Below, in pieces: positions 1 to 8,948 of a DNA stretch of 37,427 nt. The stretch comes from Candidatus Sulfopaludibacter sp. SbA3. GTDB taxonomy: Bacteria > Pseudomonadota > Alphaproteobacteria > Caulobacterales > Hyphomonadaceae. The stretch is from NCBI GenBank assembly GCA_945913285.1, contig CAMEDD010000025.1, positions 1 through 37,427 of the forward strand, read 5' to 3'. Every line of letters begins with the position of its first letter. Position 1 is the first letter of the stretch. The translations under genes and the position numbers were made by a program. The notes beneath the pieces are model-generated. The model made no database searches, was not told the DNA's origin, and saw only the letters and a list, made by a program, of their open reading frames with translations.

Positions 1-2231
1 AAAACTTGGTTACGGAACGAACCGTTTGGCTTATCCATCCGCTCGAAAAGCCCGGCCCGGAAGGCGCCGAGGTCGACGCCCCTGAGAGCTTGCTTGACGG
101 GACCGATGGCAGAGCCGGCCATCGACAGGCTGGTGAACCCGAGCGCTGCAAAGCACAGGGCAACCGGCGGCGATGCCGTAGCTTCACCGCAAACAGACAA
201 GCGGATGTTCCCGGCCTTGCAGATATCGGCCACCATTTTCAGGTAGCGCAGCGAGGCGGGGTCCACGAGGTCATAGCGCTCGCTGACCGACGGGGTCATC
301 CGGTCGGCCGCAAAGAAGAACTGCAGCAGGTCGTTGGTGCCGACCGACAGGAAGTCAACTTCGCCAGCGAGATCCTGCATCGAGAAGCCCAGCGCCGGCG
401 TCTCCAGCATCACGCCGACTTCCAGTCTGGAAGGTTGTTTACCGGTCTGTTTGAGCGTCCACTCTATCTCTTCCAGCAGCAGCGCTTTGGCGGCCCTGTA
501 TTCCTGCGGCACTGTCACCATCGGGAACATGACGGTGAGTGGGCCCTCGGCGGCCGCCCGGACAAGCGCGCGCAACTGGCGCCGGAAAAGGCCCTTGTGA
601 TCGAGCGCGAAGCGGATCGACCGCCAGCCGAGCGCCGGGTTCTCCTCCCGCAGCTGGCTGAGCGCCGGCAGCACCTTGTCGCCGCCAAGGTCCAGTGTCC
701 GGAAGATGACCGGCCGTCCGGCCGCGCGGTCCAGAACCCGCTTGTAGAGCGCTATCTGGTCCTCCAGCGGCGGCAGGGATTCTGACACAAGGAACTGGAA
801 TTCGGTGCGGAACAGGCCGACCCCATCCGCGCCCGCCTGATCGAGCATGTCGAGATCAAGGTCGAGACCGGCGTTCAGCATCAGCGACACATGCGTGCCG
901 TCGAGTGTTTGAGCGGGCAGCCCTTTGAGTGCCGCATACCGTGCCTGCCGCTCGGAACGCAGCCCGACCCGGGCCATGTACGCATCGTACACCACGTCAT
1001 CGGGCCGGATATGGACGCTGCCGTCCTCGGCATCGACGATGATGTAGTCTCCCTGCTCGATCCGGGTCGTCAGGCCGTCAATTCCGCCGATGGCCGGAAT
1101 GCCGAGCGCGCGCGCCACGATGGCGGCGTGTGACGAGGCCGCCGCCTCCTCCATCAGGATGCCCTTGAGACCTGCATGCGCATATTCCAGCAGCTCTGCC
1201 GGACCGAGGCGGCGCGCAACCAGGATCGCCTGATCGCCGGTAATCTTCGGCTTGCCCTCTTCGCCGCCCAAAACGCGGAGCAGCCGGTTGTCGAGATCTT
1301 CGAGATCGTGGAGCCGTTCGCGCAGGTAAGGATCGCGCGCATTCTGCAGCTTTGCCCGGTGTTCCCGCCGCGCGCGGTCCACCGAGGCTTCGGCCGACAG
1401 GCCCGACCGGATGCCCTCGAGCAGCTTCTCGGCCCAGGACGGATCTTCCGCGAGCAGGCGATAAGCTTCCATCACGTCCCGCGGGTCGCCGCCGAGGGCG
1501 GCGCCGTCGATCAGCATCATCCGGTCGATGGACTCCCGCAGGCCAATCAGACCTTCGGACAGGCGCAACACTTCGGCCGCCTGGTCAGTCGCAAAGAACT
1601 TGGCGGGCGGCACCACCGGATCGTGGAGAACGGCGAGGCCGTAGCCGAGCCCTTCGCAGAATACCCGGCCCTTCAGGCTTCCGGCGGCGTTGCCGGGCCG
1701 GGACCGCCGTTCGTTGCCCGGCTGCGGCGCGGGCGCAAGCACCAGCGTATGCACGATCTCCGCCAGCACCATCGCGATAGTCTGCAGCGTATCGATCTCT
1801 TCTTCCCGGTAGCTGCGCTCTGTCCGGTTCTGCACAACGAGTACGCCGGTGACACCGCCCGTGCGAAGGATAGGCACGCCGAGGAAAGCGTGGAAGGGGT
1901 CCTCCCCCGTCTCTGGCCGGTACGAGAAGGCTGGGTGGCGCGGCGCGTCCTCGATCGCGATGGGTTCGGCGGTGCGGGCCACATAGCCGACAAGGCCTTC
2001 GCCGGGCGACATGCGCGTCTTGTTGACGGCTTCCGGCTTAAGGCCTTCGGTTGCGATCAGCAGGTGCGCGCCATCGGCCTCGCGCAAGTAAACCGAACAG
2101 ACATCCGCCACCATCGCGCCCGCGATCAGGCGGACAACATGGTCGAGCCGGGAGCGTGTATCTCCGTCCTCCGCCATCACCTGGCGAAGGTTGTTCATGA
2201 GCACACGGGTGGCCGTCATGTTATAGGGCAT
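1..2231 (-). CDS. ptsP: Phosphoenolpyruvate-protein phosphotransferase PtsP (EI-Ntr), 3' end outside window
   Basis: EI-Ntr takes phosphate from phosphoenolpyruvate and passes it to NPr, starting the nitrogen-related PTS cascade that regulates rather than transports. The minus-strand frame stays open to the left edge, giving about 743 codons, so only the last few of a roughly 755-residue family member are missing. An N-terminal GAF domain (about residues 15-165, with DVCSVYLREADG and GEGLVGYVARTAEP) separates it from sugar EI. The phospho-histidine lies in SSHAAIVARALGIPA, and the TIM-barrel PEP site includes GVGLFRTEFQFL, SVGTNDLLQFFFAADR and SVCGEA with the catalytic Cys. The start at 2231 has AGGAG just upstream (3-nt gap); an in-frame ATG at 2219 is the alternative. 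It lies 33 nt downstream of lysC on the same strand, a common alphaproteobacterial pairing, so the two are probably cotranscribed. Confidence 0.95.
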   Translation of the reverse strand, partial: MPYNMTATRVLMNNLRQVMAEDGDTRSRLDHVVRLIAGAMVADVCSVYLREADGAHLLIATEGLKPEAVNKTRMSPGEGLVGYVARTAEPIAIEDAPRHPAFSYRPETGEDPFHAFLGVPILRTGGVTGVLVVQNRTERSYREEEIDTLQTIAMVLAEIVHTLVLAPAPQPGNERRSRPGNAAGSLKGRVFCEGLGYGLAVLHDPVVPPAKFFATDQAAEVLRLSEGLIGLRESIDRMMLIDGAALGGDPRDVMEAYRLLAEDPSWAEKLLEGIRSGLSAEASVDRARREHRAKLQNARDPYLRERLHDLEDLDNRLLRVLGGEEGKPKITGDQAILVARRLGPAELLEYAHAGLKGILMEEAAASSHAAIVARALGIPAIGGIDGLTTRIEQGDYIIVDAEDGSVHIRPDDVVYDAYMARVGLRSERQARYAALKGLPAQTLDGTHVSLMLNAGLDLDLDMLDQAGADGVGLFRTEFQFLVSESLPPLEDQIALYKRVLDRAAGRPVIFRTLDLGGDKVLPALSQLREENPALGWRSIRFALDHKGLFRRQLRALVRAAAEGPLTVMFPMVTVPQEYRAAKALLLEEIEWTLKQTGKQPSRLEVGVMLETPALGFSMQDLAGEVDFLSVGTNDLLQFFFAADRMTPSVSERYDLVDPASLRYLKMVADICKAGNIRLSVCGEATASPPVALCFAALGFTSLSMAGSAIGPVKQALRGVDLGAFRAGLFERMDKPNGSFRNQV

Positions 2232-2264
2232 GCACTCCTGTTTGGGCCCGTTCGGAAAAGCGGG

Positions 2265-3512
2265 TCAGTCAGCGTCCAGACCAAAGGCTGTGTGAAGGGC
2301 GCGCACCGCCAGCTCTGTATAGGGCGCCGCAATCAAAACGGAAATCTTGATCTCCGACGTGGAGATCACATCGATGTTGATGCCCTTCTCGGAGAGGGCG
2401 GTGAACATCTTCTCGGCGACGCCGGTATGGCTCTTCATGCCGACACCGATGATCGAGATCTTCGAAACGTCGCGGGCCACTTCCAGCCGCTCGAAACCGA
2501 TATCGCCCTTGATGTTCTCCAACGTCTCGCGCGCGAACGGGCTGTCGCGGTCGGTGCAGGTGAACACGAGGTTCGCCTTGGACGCTTCGCGCGAGCTCGC
2601 CTGGACGATCATGTCCACGTTGACCCCGGCGCGGGCGAGCGCGGAGAAAATCTTGGCCGAGGAGCCCGGACGGTCCGGCACGCCGTACAGCGTCACCTTG
2701 GCCTCGTCGCGTGAATAGGCCACGCCGCTGACAACCTGCTTTTCCACGATCTCTTCCTCTGCACAGACAAGCGTCCCGGGGGATTCCTCGCCGGGCTTCA
2801 CAAAGCTCGACAGGACCCGCACGGGAACGTTGTGGTTCATCGCCAGCTCGACCGAGCGCGTCTGCAGCACCTTGGCGCCGAGCGAGGCCATTTCGAGCAT
2901 CTCTTCATAAGAAATCTTGTCGATCCGGCGCGCCTTCGGCACCATCCTCGGATCGGTCGTGTAGACGCCGTCGACGTCGGTGTAGATATCGCACACCTTT
3001 GCACCGAGGGCAGCAGCGACAGCCACGGCGCTGGTGTCCGAACCGCCCCGGCCGAGCGTGGTCACCCGGAAGTCATCCGTTACGCCCTGGAAACCCGCGA
3101 CCACGGCAATCTCGCCGCGATCGATCGAGTCCGGCAAGGAGGAGTCGTCAAAGCCGAGGATGCGCGCGCGCCCGTGGCTGTTATCGGTCTTGAGGCGCAG
3201 CTGCCAGCCGAGCCAGGAGCGCGCCTTGAGGCCTTTGCGGCGCAGCGCCAGCGCGAGCAGCCCGGCCGTCACCTGCTCTCCCGAGGCGACAACCACATCG
3301 TACTCGTCGTCGTAAAGGTGGCGGGCGAGGTCCTTGCCGGCCGCGCCATCCGCAAGGGCGACGAGCTTGTTGGTCTCCCCGGACATCGCCGACACGATCA
3401 CGGCCATTTGCTCGCCCTTGGCAGCGCGCGCAGCCACGATCTCGGCGACGTTGGCAATACGGTCCAGATCGCCAACCGAAGTGCCCCCGAATTTCAGTAC
3501 TGTGCGCGCCAT
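2265..3512 (-). CDS. lysC: Aspartate kinase LysC
   Basis: Catalyses ATP-dependent phosphorylation of aspartate, the first step towards lysine, threonine, methionine and diaminopimelate. The 415-residue protein has the N-terminal kinase signature VLKFGGTSVGD, the substrate segment TTLGRGGSDTSAVA and the DVDGVYTTDPR motif. Two C-terminal ACT-type regulatory segments follow (ALARAGVNVDMIVQ and ALSEKGINIDVISTSEIKIS), as in lysine/threonine feedback-inhibited monofunctional aspartokinases. The length is normal for the alpha/beta-subunit type of about 405-420 residues. It is divergent from ubiG across a 93-bp gap and is followed 33 nt later by ptsP. I saw no lysine riboswitch in the short upstream region. 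Confidence 0.97.
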   Translation of the reverse strand: MARTVLKFGGTSVGDLDRIANVAEIVAARAAKGEQMAVIVSAMSGETNKLVALADGAAGKDLARHLYDDEYDVVVASGEQVTAGLLALALRRKGLKARSWLGWQLRLKTDNSHGRARILGFDDSSLPDSIDRGEIAVVAGFQGVTDDFRVTTLGRGGSDTSAVAVAAALGAKVCDIYTDVDGVYTTDPRMVPKARRIDKISYEEMLEMASLGAKVLQTRSVELAMNHNVPVRVLSSFVKPGEESPGTLVCAEEEIVEKQVVSGVAYSRDEAKVTLYGVPDRPGSSAKIFSALARAGVNVDMIVQASSREASKANLVFTCTDRDSPFARETLENIKGDIGFERLEVARDVSKISIIGVGMKSHTGVAEKMFTALSEKGINIDVISTSEIKISVLIAAPYTELAVRALHTAFGLDAD

Positions 3513-3605
3513 TTCGCCCCAACCGGCTATCTGCCCTGCAATGGGCGTCCTATATCGGCCCCTCTAGGGGAAAGTTCGGCCCGGATCAAACAGGATTGCT
3601 AAACA

Positions 3606-4382
3606 ATGGCTAAAACGATCGAAGCCTCTGAGGCCACCCCGGTCACGCCGAGCATCGACCCCGCAGAAGTCGCCAAATTCTCGGCGATGGCGGCCGACTG
3701 GTGGAACCCGAACGGCAAGTTCAAGCCGCTGCACCGGTTCAACCCGGTACGTCTCAAATTCATCCGGGAGACGGCAGAGCGCCACCTTGGCCTCAAGGCC
3801 GGCGCCCTGAAACCGCTGGACGGCCTACGCCTGCTGGACATCGGCTGCGGCGGCGGCCTCGTGTGCGAGCCGATGGCGCGCCTCGGCGCGTCAGTCACCG
3901 GGGTGGACGCCTCCGAAGCCAACATCAAGACTGCCCTCACCCACGCTTATGAGCAGGGCCTCAAGATCGATTACCGCGCCGGCACGGCGGAAGGGCTGCT
4001 CGCGAGCGGCGAACAGGCTTTCGACATCGTGCTCAACCTCGAAGTCGTCGAGCACGTGGCCGACCCCGCGCAATTCCTCGCCGACACCGCGCGTCTCGTG
4101 CGCCCCGGCGGGCTGATGGTCGTCGCCACGCTCAACCGCACGGCCAAGGCGCTCGCTACAGCCGTCATCGGCGCAGAATATGTCCTGCGCTGGCTGCCGC
4201 GCGGCACTCATGACTGGTCGAAGTTCGTGACACCTGAAGAAGTCGAAACCGCGCTCAGCGGGGCGGGCATGAAACCCGAGACGCCAATCGGGGTCAGCTT
4301 CTATCCCCTGTCCGGCCAATGGAAGCTCACCGGCGATGCGTCCGTGAACTACATGATCGTGGCCCGGCGGCCGGGTGCATGA
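3606..4382 (+). CDS. ubiG: Bifunctional ubiquinone O-methyltransferase UbiG
   Basis: SAM-dependent methyltransferase acting on both O-methylation steps of ubiquinone synthesis. The 258-residue protein starts with the UbiG-specific block [19 protein letters not shown]. The SAM-binding motif [21 protein letters not shown] is at about residues 76-95, then [12 protein letters not shown], and [13 protein letters not shown] with the post-I acidic residues. The late UbiG signature [13 protein letters not shown] is present. The start fits the family length. It is divergent from lysC, and its stop codon overlaps the ATG of the next gene (ATGA at 4379-4382), indicating translational coupling. Confidence 0.97.
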   Translation: MAKTIEASEATPVTPSIDPAEVAKFSAMAADWWNPNGKFKPLHRFNPVRLKFIRETAERHLGLKAGALKPLDGLRLLDIGCGGGLVCEPMARLGASVTGVDASEANIKTALTHAYEQGLKIDYRAGTAEGLLASGEQAFDIVLNLEVVEHVADPAQFLADTARLVRPGGLMVVATLNRTAKALATAVIGAEYVLRWLPRGTHDWSKFVTPEEVETALSGAGMKPETPIGVSFYPLSGQWKLTGDASVNYMIVARRPGA

Positions 4383-4981
4383 CATCGCCGCAGGACGTCC
4401 TCGCATTCTGGATCGGAGAGGCCTGCCAGTCGCCGGAAAGGTTCAAGGCGCAGCATAAAAAATGGTTCAACGGGGGACCGGCCCTCGACGCAGAACTGCG
4501 CAGCCTCTTCTTGCCATTGCTGGAGCAGCTCTCCACTGGCCCTGCCGCCAGCGGCTGGATTGCGACAGGCAAACGGGGCCGTCTGGCGGCGATCATCGTG
4601 CTCGACCAGTTCAGCCGCAACATCTTCCGCAAAACGCCGCGCGCCTTCGCGCAGGACGCACTGGCGCTCAGTCTGTGCAAGGACGGCCTTGCGCGAGGGG
4701 AGGACACTGGTCTCCTGGAAGCCGAGCGCATTTTCCTTTACCTGCCGCTTGAGCACTCCGAAGACATCACCGATCAGGACTGTTGCGTGGAAATGCTCAC
4801 CAAACTGCATGCCGAAGCCCGCCCCGGCTTCGAGACATTCACGAAATCATTCCTCGACTATGCACGCGAACACCGCGACGCGATCCGCCAGTTCGGCCGC
4901 TTCCCGCACCGTAACGCCATCCTCGGCCGCGAGAGCACGCCGGACGAGCTTGAATGGCTTGCCGAAGGCGGCGGGTTTTAA
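4379..4981 (+). CDS. DUF924 family protein
   Basis: A 200-residue member of the DUF924 (YPO1978-like) family, a mostly helical, TPR-like soluble protein of unknown biochemical role. Family landmarks are the opening [27 protein letters not shown], the central [26 protein letters not shown], then LPLEHSEDI, and close to the C-terminus [20 protein letters not shown]. The start at 4379 is set by the ATGA overlap with ubiG; the longer frame from 4319 would run through ubiG. It ends 2 bp from the convergent transporter gene, so no independent terminator fits between them. The coupling with ubiG suggests coexpression, but I infer no function from that. Confidence 0.92.
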   Translation: MTSPQDVLAFWIGEACQSPERFKAQHKKWFNGGPALDAELRSLFLPLLEQLSTGPAASGWIATGKRGRLAAIIVLDQFSRNIFRKTPRAFAQDALALSLCKDGLARGEDTGLLEAERIFLYLPLEHSEDITDQDCCVEMLTKLHAEARPGFETFTKSFLDYAREHRDAIRQFGRFPHRNAILGRESTPDELEWLAEGGGF

Positions 4982-4983
4982 GC

Positions 4984-6336
4984 TTAGGTCAATGTGCCGG
5001 CGCTGAGCTGTTCGGCTGTTTGCAATTGCACCGCGCGCGTCAGCGCATAGTTGCGCACCGCGAAATAGGTGGCGAAGTAAAGCAGGGCGGGCAGCACGCA
5101 GAAGATGATCAGCAAGCCCTGCACGGCTTCCGGAGAATTGTCGGCGCCGGCCTCATAGCCCGCCGCCAATCCGACGAGCAGATAGGCGAGACCCGTCGCC
5201 GCGCTTGCGCCGATTTTGTAGGCGCCGGCATTCAGCCCAAAGTACAACCCGGCCCGGTTGACGCCGGACCGGGCCAATTCCCACTCAACCACGTCCGCCG
5301 TCATCGACCGGCCGATAACGAGCGGCGCCGTGAAGGCGAACCCGTTGATAACGGCCGCCACAGCAAACGGCCAGAAACCTCCGAACTGGGCGACCAGGAA
5401 GTAAAGTGCATAGCTGCCCGCCGACATCAGAACCGCGATACACACAGCCTTTTGTTTTTCGGTCCTGGCCGCGAGGCGCATCCAGAGCGGCAGGCCAATC
5501 ACGGACGAGAGAAAAAACACGACCAGTAACAGACTGGCCTGCACATCTGTGAGGCCAAAAACGGACTCGGCCACGAACAGGTAGAGAGACGCCGTGACGG
5601 TGATGCCCATGCCAACCAAGATCTCAAGCAGCAGGACCGTCCTCAGATGGCGGTTGCCCACGGCGATGCGCATTTCGGCAAAATCGAAGCCCTTCGCCGC
5701 AGGGTCCTTCGCGCGGGGGAGGTCGGGCACAAAGGCACACGCAATCAGCGCTGTAACCGGCAGGGAAATGATCAGGCACCACCCCATTGCGCCGATCTGT
5801 TCAAACCGGTCCCCGCCATTGCTGGCGATGATCACCGGGATGATCAGCAGGAAGAGCATGCTGAGCACGCTCGCCATCTCGATCACCACGAAGTGGCGTG
5901 AGCGATCATCGTAATCGGCGGCAATGTCCGCGACCCAGGCGTTGCGCGCGATGATCATAATGGTGGATCCGAGATAGAGGACCACCATCCAGAGCACGAA
6001 GTACACCGCGTTCACGCCTTCGCGCGGCGGCAGATACACAAAGAATGCCGAGAGCATAAGCATCGGCACGCTGGCAACGATCCACGGACGCGCCCGGCCC
6101 CACTTCGAGGTAAAGCGGTCCACGAAATGTCCGATTGTCGGATCGAGCACCGTGTCGAGCAGACGTAACAGCATGAACAGCGTGCCGGTCAGCGCCAGGC
6201 CGAGACCCAGCTCGTCGGCATAGAACGGCGAAAGATACACCCCAAGAGGCAATCCAATTCCCGCAAGCGGAAATGCCAGCGTGGACAAGGCAAGAACACG
6301 CGGCGTGCTGAGCCGCTTCGGAGAAACTTCAACCAT
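4984..6336 (-). CDS. GPH-family (MFS_2) cation symporter
   Basis: A 450-residue polytopic inner-membrane transporter of the glycoside-pentoside-hexuronide:cation symporter type (MelB-like, MFS_2). About twelve hydrophobic segments are visible. The family signature LLRLLDTVLDPTIGHFVDRF, followed by SKWGRARPWIVASVP, corresponds to the MelB cation-site and loop 2-3 motif. IARNAWVADIAADYDDRSR matches the conserved LTPDYDERTR-like loop. The substrate cannot be read from sequence; a sugar or glycoside taken up with H+ or Na+ is the family expectation. I chose the ATG at 6336 because the upstream extension to 6456 is non-hydrophobic and runs into the divergent peptidase gene; AGGGT lies just upstream. 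It is divergent from the M20 peptidase and convergent with the DUF924 gene. Confidence 0.9.
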   Translation of the reverse strand: MVEVSPKRLSTPRVLALSTLAFPLAGIGLPLGVYLSPFYADELGLGLALTGTLFMLLRLLDTVLDPTIGHFVDRFTSKWGRARPWIVASVPMLMLSAFFVYLPPREGVNAVYFVLWMVVLYLGSTIMIIARNAWVADIAADYDDRSRHFVVIEMASVLSMLFLLIIPVIIASNGGDRFEQIGAMGWCLIISLPVTALIACAFVPDLPRAKDPAAKGFDFAEMRIAVGNRHLRTVLLLEILVGMGITVTASLYLFVAESVFGLTDVQASLLLVVFFLSSVIGLPLWMRLAARTEKQKAVCIAVLMSAGSYALYFLVAQFGGFWPFAVAAVINGFAFTAPLVIGRSMTADVVEWELARSGVNRAGLYFGLNAGAYKIGASAATGLAYLLVGLAAGYEAGADNSPEAVQGLLIIFCVLPALLYFATYFAVRNYALTRAVQLQTAEQLSAGTLT

Positions 6337-6456
6337 GGCGGCTACCCTGCCGCGCGAAAGAGTGGCGGCCAAGTCATTTTTTGATGACCCTTCGCTTGAC
6401 GTGGAATGCGCCGCTCCTCCACGATCCGTCAAAGAACAACGGGGAGCCTGCCGCAC

Positions 6457-7950
6457 ATGATCCGGAACCTATCGATCGGGCTTTTGCTCGCAGTTGCAGC
6501 ATTGGCCGGCGTGCTGATCTACAACACCGTGAACTATGGCGCGGAGCCCGTGGGCGGACGCGTTACGCTCCCCGCCCCCCCCGCCATCTCGGCCGAGCGC
6601 GGAGCCAAGAACCTCGCCCGCGCTATCCAGTTCAGAACCGTCACGCTGGCGAACGGCGACCCGCGCCCCGGACAGGACGGCGAATGGCTGGCCATGCATG
6701 CCTGGCTTCAGGAAGCTTATCCTGCCGCGCATGCGGCAATGACCAGGGAAGTTGTGCCCGGCACGCTGACGCTGCTCTACACCTGGCAGGGCTCCGACCC
6801 GTCGCTGAAACCTCTGCTGCTGATGGCTCACCAGGACGTGGTGCCCGTCAATATCGGCACCGAAGGCGACTGGGACGGCGAACCCTTTGCCGGTGAGATC
6901 ATCGATGGCTACATTTATGGACGCGGCGCGATCGACGACAAAGGATCTCTCATCGGCCTGATGGAAGCAGTCGAAGCGCTGGCCGTGGCCGGCTTCAAAC
7001 CTCAGCGCACGGTGCTTTTCATGTTCGGCCATGACGAGGAAGTCTCTGGCTCGGGCGCCGAGGCCGGCGTCGCGCTGCTCAAGTCACGCGGCATAGAGCC
7101 CGAGATGGCGCTCGATGAAGGCTTCATGGTGCTGAACCCATCCCCGCTCACCGGCAAGCCGACCGGCTTCATCGGCATTGCGGAGAAAGGCTATGTGACG
7201 CTCGACATCGTCGCCAACGCGGCCGGTGGGCATTCCTCCACGCCGCCCCGCAATTCCGCGACGGTCAGCCTGTCGCGCGCGGTCATCGCGCTCGACGAAA
7301 ACCAGATGCCGTCTGATCTCTCGAAGCCACCCGCATCCGACATGTTCAAGGCTGCCGGCGAGGACATGCCCTTCCTGCAACGCATGGCGTTTGCCAATCT
7401 CTGGCTGTTCAAGGGCATGATCGACAGCCAGCTCGCCGAAATCCCGGCGGGCAACGCGATGATCCGCACCACGACCGCGCCGACGATGCTTGAGGGATCT
7501 GCAAAGCAGAACGTCCTCGCCCAGCGCGCCACCGCAACGGTGAACTTTCGCATTCACCCCAATGACACAGTCGACAGCGTGGTCGAGCATGTGAAGGACG
7601 TGACGGAGGACATCGAAGGCATCGAGATCGTGACGGACAAGGAAGGCATTGCCGGCACCGGCGCCTCGAATGTCTCGCCCACCGACAACCGGGCCTATGC
7701 CGTGCTCGCCAGTGTCGCCGAAGCCACTTTCCCCGGCGCGCCGGTCGCCCCCGGCCTCGTGCTCGGCGCAACCGACGCACGCTACGCAGAAGCGATCACC
7801 GGCAACGTCTACCGCTTCGCGCCGTTCGTGCTTACGCCGGACGAACTCACCGGTTTCCACGGCACGAACGAGCGCACCAGCGTTGAGAACATGGGACGCC
7901 TCGCCCGCGGCTATGCGCAGGTGATCCTCGCGATGGACGCGCCGGAATAG
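6457..7950 (+). CDS. M20 family metallopeptidase (CPS1/PM20D1-like), membrane-anchored
   Basis: A zinc-dependent peptidase/amidase of 497 residues. The N-terminus IGLLLAVAALAGVLIYNTV is an uncleaved signal anchor, so the catalytic domain is probably periplasmic. M20 metal and catalytic motifs follow: LLMAHQDVVPV (first metal His and the Asp), GRGAIDDKG (bridging Asp) and FMFGHDEEVSGSGAE (catalytic Glu pair). The dimerisation lid region begins near GYVTLDIVANAAGGHSSTPP, and GLVLGATDARYAEAITGNVYRF carries the last metal-site region. The order and long W-DGEPFAG insertion resemble yeast Gly-X carboxypeptidase and PM20D1 more than short PepT/ArgE types. The ATG at 6457 has GGGGAG ten nt upstream, which decides it over the ATG at 6406. 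It ends 3 bp from hslO, convergent. Confidence 0.93.
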   Translation: MIRNLSIGLLLAVAALAGVLIYNTVNYGAEPVGGRVTLPAPPAISAERGAKNLARAIQFRTVTLANGDPRPGQDGEWLAMHAWLQEAYPAAHAAMTREVVPGTLTLLYTWQGSDPSLKPLLLMAHQDVVPVNIGTEGDWDGEPFAGEIIDGYIYGRGAIDDKGSLIGLMEAVEALAVAGFKPQRTVLFMFGHDEEVSGSGAEAGVALLKSRGIEPEMALDEGFMVLNPSPLTGKPTGFIGIAEKGYVTLDIVANAAGGHSSTPPRNSATVSLSRAVIALDENQMPSDLSKPPASDMFKAAGEDMPFLQRMAFANLWLFKGMIDSQLAEIPAGNAMIRTTTAPTMLEGSAKQNVLAQRATATVNFRIHPNDTVDSVVEHVKDVTEDIEGIEIVTDKEGIAGTGASNVSPTDNRAYAVLASVAEATFPGAPVAPGLVLGATDARYAEAITGNVYRFAPFVLTPDELTGFHGTNERTSVENMGRLARGYAQVILAMDAPE

Positions 7951-7953
7951 AGC

Positions 7954-8874
7954 CTAGTTCACCGGCCCGGTGACGCGCGCAATGTCCACATTGTAGTGGC
8001 GCGCGCAGAACTGGCAGTCGATGGACAGGTTGCCGTCTTCCTCCACGAGTTCGCGCAGCGACTCGTCCGGCATCTGGCTCAGCGTATTGACGAGGCGTTC
8101 CTCGCTGCACGTGCACTGGTCGAGCACCTTCATCCCGCTTTCAAGCGTCACGCCCTGCTCGTGAAACAGGCGGTAAAGCAGCTCTGGCATCGGCAACGCC
8201 GGGTCGATCAGCTCGGCGGGGGTCAGCGTCGCAAACAGCATTTCCGCCTCGCGCCAGCCTTCATCCGTCTCGCCGCGTGCGTCGTCCGCTGCAATGCGTT
8301 GCACCAGCATGCCGCCGGCCGTCCATGCGCCGGAAGCGGAGCGGTCGACGGCGATCCGGATGCTGGACGGCACCTGCTCCGACATATCGAAATATTCTTC
8401 CGCACACTGAGCGAGCGTCGCCTTATTGAGCGGCACAATGCCCTGGTAGGGCTGGATGTCCGGACTGTCGTGAACGAGGATCAGGCCCAGCCGGCCCGAT
8501 CGCCCGAACAGCTGCGGCATATGCGGCTCGCCGCCCTTGTTGACGCGCTCGAGGTTCGCCCAACCTTCCGGGTTGTAACGTGCATAACCTCGCACATTGC
8601 CATTCGTGTTGTACTCGCCGACGAGCAGCGTCACGGGGCCGTCGCCTTCCGCCTGCACAAGGATCTTGCCCTCGAACTTCAGTGAAGCGCCCACCAGCGC
8701 CGCAAGCGTCACCGCCTCACCCAGGATCTGGGCAAGGTGGGGCGGATAGTCATGCCGGTCGAGGATGGGCGAAATGCTGCCGGCGCCCATGCGCACGGCG
8801 CGGCCCCGGATGGGGCGGCCTTCGATCTGGAAGGTGGCGGCGAAATCGCCGGTTTCGTGCGGGGTCTCGGTCAT
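7954..8874 (-). CDS. hslO: Redox-regulated chaperone Hsp33
   Basis: Cytosolic holdase chaperone activated by oxidation and heat. The 306-residue protein has the Hsp33 N-terminal fold (FQIEGRPIRGRAVRMG, then LLVGEYNTNGNVRGYAR). The C-terminal redox zinc switch reads CTCSEER followed about 30 residues later by CQFCARHY, the CXC...CXXC set that binds zinc when reduced. I chose the ATG at 8874 because homologues begin near this MTET-like segment and AAGG sits 9 nt upstream. An ATG at 8898 would add eight residues and has no clear ribosome site. It is last in the argF - radical SAM - hslO series; argF-hslO neighbourhood is common in this group. Confidence 0.95.
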   Translation of the reverse strand: MTETPHETGDFAATFQIEGRPIRGRAVRMGAGSISPILDRHDYPPHLAQILGEAVTLAALVGASLKFEGKILVQAEGDGPVTLLVGEYNTNGNVRGYARYNPEGWANLERVNKGGEPHMPQLFGRSGRLGLILVHDSPDIQPYQGIVPLNKATLAQCAEEYFDMSEQVPSSIRIAVDRSASGAWTAGGMLVQRIAADDARGETDEGWREAEMLFATLTPAELIDPALPMPELLYRLFHEQGVTLESGMKVLDQCTCSEERLVNTLSQMPDESLRELVEEDGNLSIDCQFCARHYNVDIARVTGPVN

Positions 8875-8948
8875 CGGAAACAGCCTTGCGGGGGGCATTC
8901 AAGCCGCCCCATGTGGCAGCGAGGGCGCCAATCGGCAAGAGGCAGGCT

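Noticed and set aside
1176-2714. Long plus-strand open frame (512 codons) opposite ptsP and lysC
   Set aside because: It is a shadow of high-GC genes on the other strand; its translation is Arg/Gly/His/Gln-rich without any family motif, while the minus strand carries clear PtsP and LysC.
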